This document shows, in pieces, positions 60,974-64,000 of a stretch of 64,000 nucleotides of DNA. The position numbers and the translations under genes were made by a program. The notes under the pieces are model-generated. The model had not been told where the DNA came from and ran no database searches. It saw only the letters and a list, made by a program, of their open reading frames with translations. The stretch spans positions 1-64,000 of the forward strand of contig JAEWGC010000025.1 in the NCBI GenBank assembly GCA_023388495.1, given 5' to 3'. The stretch's first letter is position 1. The number at the start of each line of letters is the position of its first letter. Source of the stretch: Bacillota bacterium (GTDB lineage: Bacteria; Bacillota; Clostridia; Tissierellales; Tissierellaceae).

Positions 60974-61876
60974 CTATCTTGAAGCCATAAGAACTGCTAA
61001 GGCTATTGAATTTAGTTTTGATTCTTCATTATCAGCCCTAGATGTAAGTACTATTGGCGCTTTTGTACCTACAATAAGTCCTGCTGATTTTGCATTTGCT
61101 AAGAATGATAAGCATTTATATAATACATTACCAGCATCAATATGTGGAGCGAGTAATATATCTGCGTCTCCTGCAACTTCACTATTGATTCCCTTTAGTA
61201 TAGCTGATTCCTTAGATATAGCATTATCTAAAGCAAATGGTCCATCTACTAAACATCCTGGGATTTCTCCATTTTTATTCATATCAGCTAATTCCTTTGC
61301 GTGGACTGTTGCCTCCATCTTAGGAGATACCTTTTCCTTTGCAGCTAAAACTGCTACCTTTGGTGTTTCAATATCTAAAGACTTCGCTAACACTACAGCA
61401 TTTTCGATTATTTCTTTCTTTTGATTTAGGTCAGGAGCTATATTCATAGCAGCATCAGTTACAATAAAAACCTTGTGATAAGTTGGAACATCGAATACTG
61501 CCACATGTGATATTACATTGCCTGTCCTAAGTCCAATCTCACTATCTAATACTTGCTTCATTATTACAGAAGTATCTATAAGTCCTTTCATTAAAACATC
61601 GGCTTTACCACTACTTACTAATTCTGTTGCTATTCTACAAGCTAAAGTACCATCTTCTTCATGGATTACTTCAATATCTGATAAGTCAAAGTTAATTTCC
61701 TTAGCAATTTCCCATATTTTTTCCTTATCTCCTACTAATATAGGCTCTGCTATATTTGACTCCCATGCATTTTTTACTGCAGATAAAACATCTTTATCCT
61801 GTGCAACAGCTACTGCTACCTTCTTAGGTCCTCTTTTTTGTGCCAATTCAAATAGAGCTCCAAATGATTTAGCCAT
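60974..61876 (-). CDS. ptb: phosphate butyryltransferase
   Basis: This 300-residue phosphotransacylase has ALFELAQKRGPKKVAVAVAQ at the start, VLMKGLIDTSVIMKQVL near 90, SHVAVFDVPTYHK and VFIVTDAAMNIAPDLNQK, and a C-terminal ADILLAPHIDAGNVLYKCLS. It exchanges CoA for phosphate on butyryl-CoA (or isobutyryl/isovaleryl-CoA). It overlaps the end of the upstream kinase gene by 8 bases, so it is coupled to it. Confidence 0.95.
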   Translation of the reverse strand: MAKSFGALFELAQKRGPKKVAVAVAQDKDVLSAVKNAWESNIAEPILVGDKEKIWEIAKEINFDLSDIEVIHEEDGTLACRIATELVSSGKADVLMKGLIDTSVIMKQVLDSEIGLRTGNVISHVAVFDVPTYHKVFIVTDAAMNIAPDLNQKKEIIENAVVLAKSLDIETPKVAVLAAKEKVSPKMEATVHAKELADMNKNGEIPGCLVDGPFALDNAISKESAILKGINSEVAGDADILLAPHIDAGNVLYKCLSFLANAKSAGLIVGTKAPIVLTSRADNEESKLNSIALAVLMASR

Positions 61877-62960
61877 TTATATTCACCTCATCCTCATATA
61901 TTTTTGCTTTTTCCTCTCCCCCTAAGACTCTTTGTGCACCTTTGTTTAGTGCTTCCATTTCGTCTTCACCAGGGTATATTATGATTTCAGATATAAATTC
62001 TACCATTTCTTTTATTCTCTCTACTAGGTAACTAGAATAGGCTAGTCCACCTGTTAATATAATATTATCTATTTTTCCATAAAGCACTGTAGCGTAGGAG
62101 CCTATTTCTTTTCCTATTTGGTATGCCATTGCATCGTAAATAAGCTTTGCATATGTATCTCCATTTTTTATATTTTCTTCTACTTCTCGTCCATCCATGG
62201 TCCCCAGGTATGAGAAGAGTCCACCTTCCCCTTGAATCATAAGCTTCATCTCACTTAGAGTATATTTACCTGAATAACACATCTTAACAACATCACCAAT
62301 AGGCAAACTACCTGTTCTATCTGGAGAGAAGGGTCCCATTTCCTTTGCATTATTAACATCTATAATCTTTCCTTGCTCAATTGCTGCAATAGATATACCT
62401 CCACCTAAATGGGCTACTACTAAGTTTAAATCTTCAAGATTTTTATTTAGTTCCTTTGCCCTTCTATGGGAAACTGCCTTAATATTTAATGCATGAACTA
62501 ATGATTTTCTAGGAACTTCTTTTAAGCCAGAGATTCTAGCTATTTCATGAAACTCATCTACTGCTACTGGGTCTACTATAAAGGATGGTATATTTTCTAA
62601 ATCTGCCAAACCTTTAGCGAGCATACCACCAAGATTAGAGGCATGCTCCCCTTGTATCCCTATTTTCAAATCTTCAATCATTGCATCAGTTACAGAATAC
62701 GTACCTCCTGGCATAGATCTTAATAGTCCACCTCTACCTACTACTGCTCTTAGTGACCCAGTAGATATACCTTCAAGCTTTAGCCAATCTTTAATAAGAC
62801 CTAGCCTATATTCATATTGATCAGCTATTTTCTTATACCTATCTAGTTCCTCTTTCTTATGGTCTATTTTGAAGGTCTTAATTTCCTTATCACCTTCAAA
62901 TATAGATACCTTTGTAGATGTGGATCCTGGATTAATTGCCAGAACGAAATTTCTTTCCAT
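61869..62960 (-). CDS. buk: butyrate kinase (copy 2)
   Basis: This 363-residue acyl kinase has LAINPGSTSTKVSIF, LVVAHLGGGISIAAIEQGK, GPFSPDRTGSLPIGDVVK, and NIILTGGLAYSSYL. It is clearly a paralogue of the copy at 59896-60963 but differs through much of its length, including NAKEMGPFSP versus NALDGEGPFSP. Two kinases around one transferase hint at different chain preferences. It lies 11 bases after the YbbR-domain gene in transcription order. Confidence 0.95.
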   Translation of the reverse strand: MERNFVLAINPGSTSTKVSIFEGDKEIKTFKIDHKKEELDRYKKIADQYEYRLGLIKDWLKLEGISTGSLRAVVGRGGLLRSMPGGTYSVTDAMIEDLKIGIQGEHASNLGGMLAKGLADLENIPSFIVDPVAVDEFHEIARISGLKEVPRKSLVHALNIKAVSHRRAKELNKNLEDLNLVVAHLGGGISIAAIEQGKIIDVNNAKEMGPFSPDRTGSLPIGDVVKMCYSGKYTLSEMKLMIQGEGGLFSYLGTMDGREVEENIKNGDTYAKLIYDAMAYQIGKEIGSYATVLYGKIDNIILTGGLAYSSYLVERIKEMVEFISEIIIYPGEDEMEALNKGAQRVLGGEEKAKIYEDEVNING

Positions 62961-62971
62961 ACTTTTCCCCC

Positions 62972-64000
62972 TTAGTGATTGATTATTTTTAATTCCATAG
63001 GTTGTGGTGAAACTTCTTTAACTATGATTCCTATTGGTGCACTAAAGCCTACGTACACTCTATGAATTCCTTCACTAAGCATATTTAAATCTAAATATAC
63101 ACTTAAGTCTTCTTTAGTTACATTTTCAATTGCTTCCTTACCGCCTTTTACTAGAATTGTTACTGTATCTGAATTCTCGGATTTATCAATAGTTAATCCA
63201 TCAGCTAAATTCCTAAGTTCTATCTCATCTAAAGAATACTCTAGAATCTTAGTAAAGTTTTCCTCTATCTTTAATGAAATCGTTATCTTTTCATTTGGAT
63301 TTAATAAGGAAACATTTTCTGGAAGATCTAACTCCACTGGCACCTCTGAATTTTCCATTAAATAATTTATATCTATTGGTTTAGTTTGAATAAACCTTAG
63401 ATTCTCTATACTCTTATCACCTTTAAGTGTTACCTTGCTTGGATTTATTGTTATCTTAGTGATTTCATAATTCTCTGGCGGTTCATTCTCTAAATTCAGC
63501 TCAATAGGTACTGTTACTGTTCTATATATTGGAATATTTACATCTATTGAACTAGGTTCGTATCTTACCCCTGCAACATCTTTTCCTTCATCATCTAATA
63601 TTCTTACAGGGAAATTATTATTGATATCATTAGTCTTATTAGTAAGGTCAACCTCTGCTACTACTTCTGCCACTTCATTCACCCAAGACCTAGGTCCCCT
63701 AAGTAAAATTGTTTGAGTTTTTGTAGTTATATCTCCTGCAACATAGCCTGTAGCTGGAGCTCCTACGGTTTTTATTGTTACATCCATTTTCTTAGTTATT
63801 AATTTGTCAAAAGTAAATAGGATTTCCTGAGGTTCTACCTTTTCAATTCTAATATTACTTGCTTGATCTAGTATAACATTTACTGGAACCTTAACTTGCC
63901 CTTCACTGTATCCAGATAAATCTACTTGAGCCTTTATGGATTTTGGTGAGAAATTAGCCAAGTCAAATTTTGTTCCAGTTATTCTCACTGTAACAGTTGC
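62972..64000 (-). CDS. YbbR-domain protein (CdaR-like, c-di-AMP synthase regulator), partial
   Basis: The leftward frame is open to the window edge, so at least the N-terminus is missing; 343 codons are seen. It has about four repeated YbbR domains, each a beta-rich unit with sequence such as GYVAGDITTKTQTILLRGPR and NYEITKITINPSKVTLKGDK. CdaR normally has one N-terminal helix, beyond this window, and stimulates or restrains the diadenylate cyclase CdaA. The gene precedes buk-ptb-buk by 11 bases, an uncommon neighbour; cdaA would be expected just beyond the edge. Confidence 0.85.
   Translation of the reverse strand, partial: ATVTVRITGTKFDLANFSPKSIKAQVDLSGYSEGQVKVPVNVILDQASNIRIEKVEPQEILFTFDKLITKKMDVTIKTVGAPATGYVAGDITTKTQTILLRGPRSWVNEVAEVVAEVDLTNKTNDINNNFPVRILDDEGKDVAGVRYEPSSIDVNIPIYRTVTVPIELNLENEPPENYEITKITINPSKVTLKGDKSIENLRFIQTKPIDINYLMENSEVPVELDLPENVSLLNPNEKITISLKIEENFTKILEYSLDEIELRNLADGLTIDKSENSDTVTILVKGGKEAIENVTKEDLSVYLDLNMLSEGIHRVYVGFSAPIGIIVKEVSPQPMELKIINH

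Overview
The window reads as a chromosomal segment of a low-GC, spore-forming, strictly anaerobic Firmicute of the Clostridia/Tissierellia type. The evidence is AT-rich DNA with strong AGGAGG-type ribosome sites, a Spo0E-like phosphatase, an exosporium-type protein, rubredoxin, a ferredoxin-linked 2-oxoacid oxidoreductase coupled to Ptb/Buk, FabK instead of FabI, and an agr peptide quorum-sensing locus. The genus is an inference. Almost everything is transcribed leftwards; the rightward genes are a ZIP transporter with a small membrane peptide, pepT, an HTH regulator, rubredoxin, fabZ and a CsxC-like protein.

Layout. 1-720: possible start of a gene running off the edge, and a decayed small-multidrug-export pseudogene. 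921-16494: a surface polysaccharide locus read leftwards from a winged-helix/Rossmann regulator. It holds an initiating sugar transferase, an epimerase, three glycosyltransferases, a Wzy-like polymerase, the complete GDP-D-glycero-alpha-D-manno-heptose pathway (HddA, GmhA, HddC, GmhB), a four-gene CDP-glycerol-type module, and a MurJ-family flippase at its end. A tRNA-Lys sits just upstream. 16741-25564: DegV, ZIP, Spo0E, PepT, class IV aminotransferase, a lipoprotein, cardiolipin synthase and BipA. 25717-30195: a large FtsX-type permease whose ATPase is reduced to a 17-codon stub, facing a divergent HTH/TPR regulator across two tandem palindromes. 30281-33117: a secreted YcdB/SLH-like protein, an anti-sigma-type ATPase and rubredoxin.

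33163-39343: proteostasis operon tig-clpP-clpX, then lon-engB after a terminator. tRNA-Leu, a second DegV, glmM and cca follow. 43448-46275: an agr locus in the order A-C-D-B, including a 50-codon agrD. 46439-52434: type II fatty-acid synthesis (fabH-fabK-fabD-fabG-acpP-fabF, with fabZ divergent). 52479-55498: a c-di-AMP (ydaO-type) riboswitch with an intrinsic terminator, controlling an opine-dehydrogenase-like gene translationally coupled to a B12-binding, glutamate-mutase-like gene. 55636-56523: a CsxC-like exosporium protein. 56592-62960: a fermentation module, 2-oxoacid:ferredoxin oxidoreductase plus buk-ptb-buk, as expected for the oxidative branch of amino-acid fermentation. The window ends inside a YbbR/CdaR gene, a regulator of c-di-AMP synthesis.

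The best candidate for a poorly described system is the riboswitch/opine-dehydrogenase/B12-mutase operon at 52479-55498, which looks like a c-di-AMP-controlled small-molecule (perhaps osmolyte) pathway. Next are the agr locus with its core peptide CIFLA, and the polysaccharide locus combining activated heptose with an unusual glycerol-phosphate donor. No CRISPR array, prophage or complete insertion sequence was seen. Only one stretch over 300 bases lacks a gene (28932-29259), and it holds the tandem palindromes.
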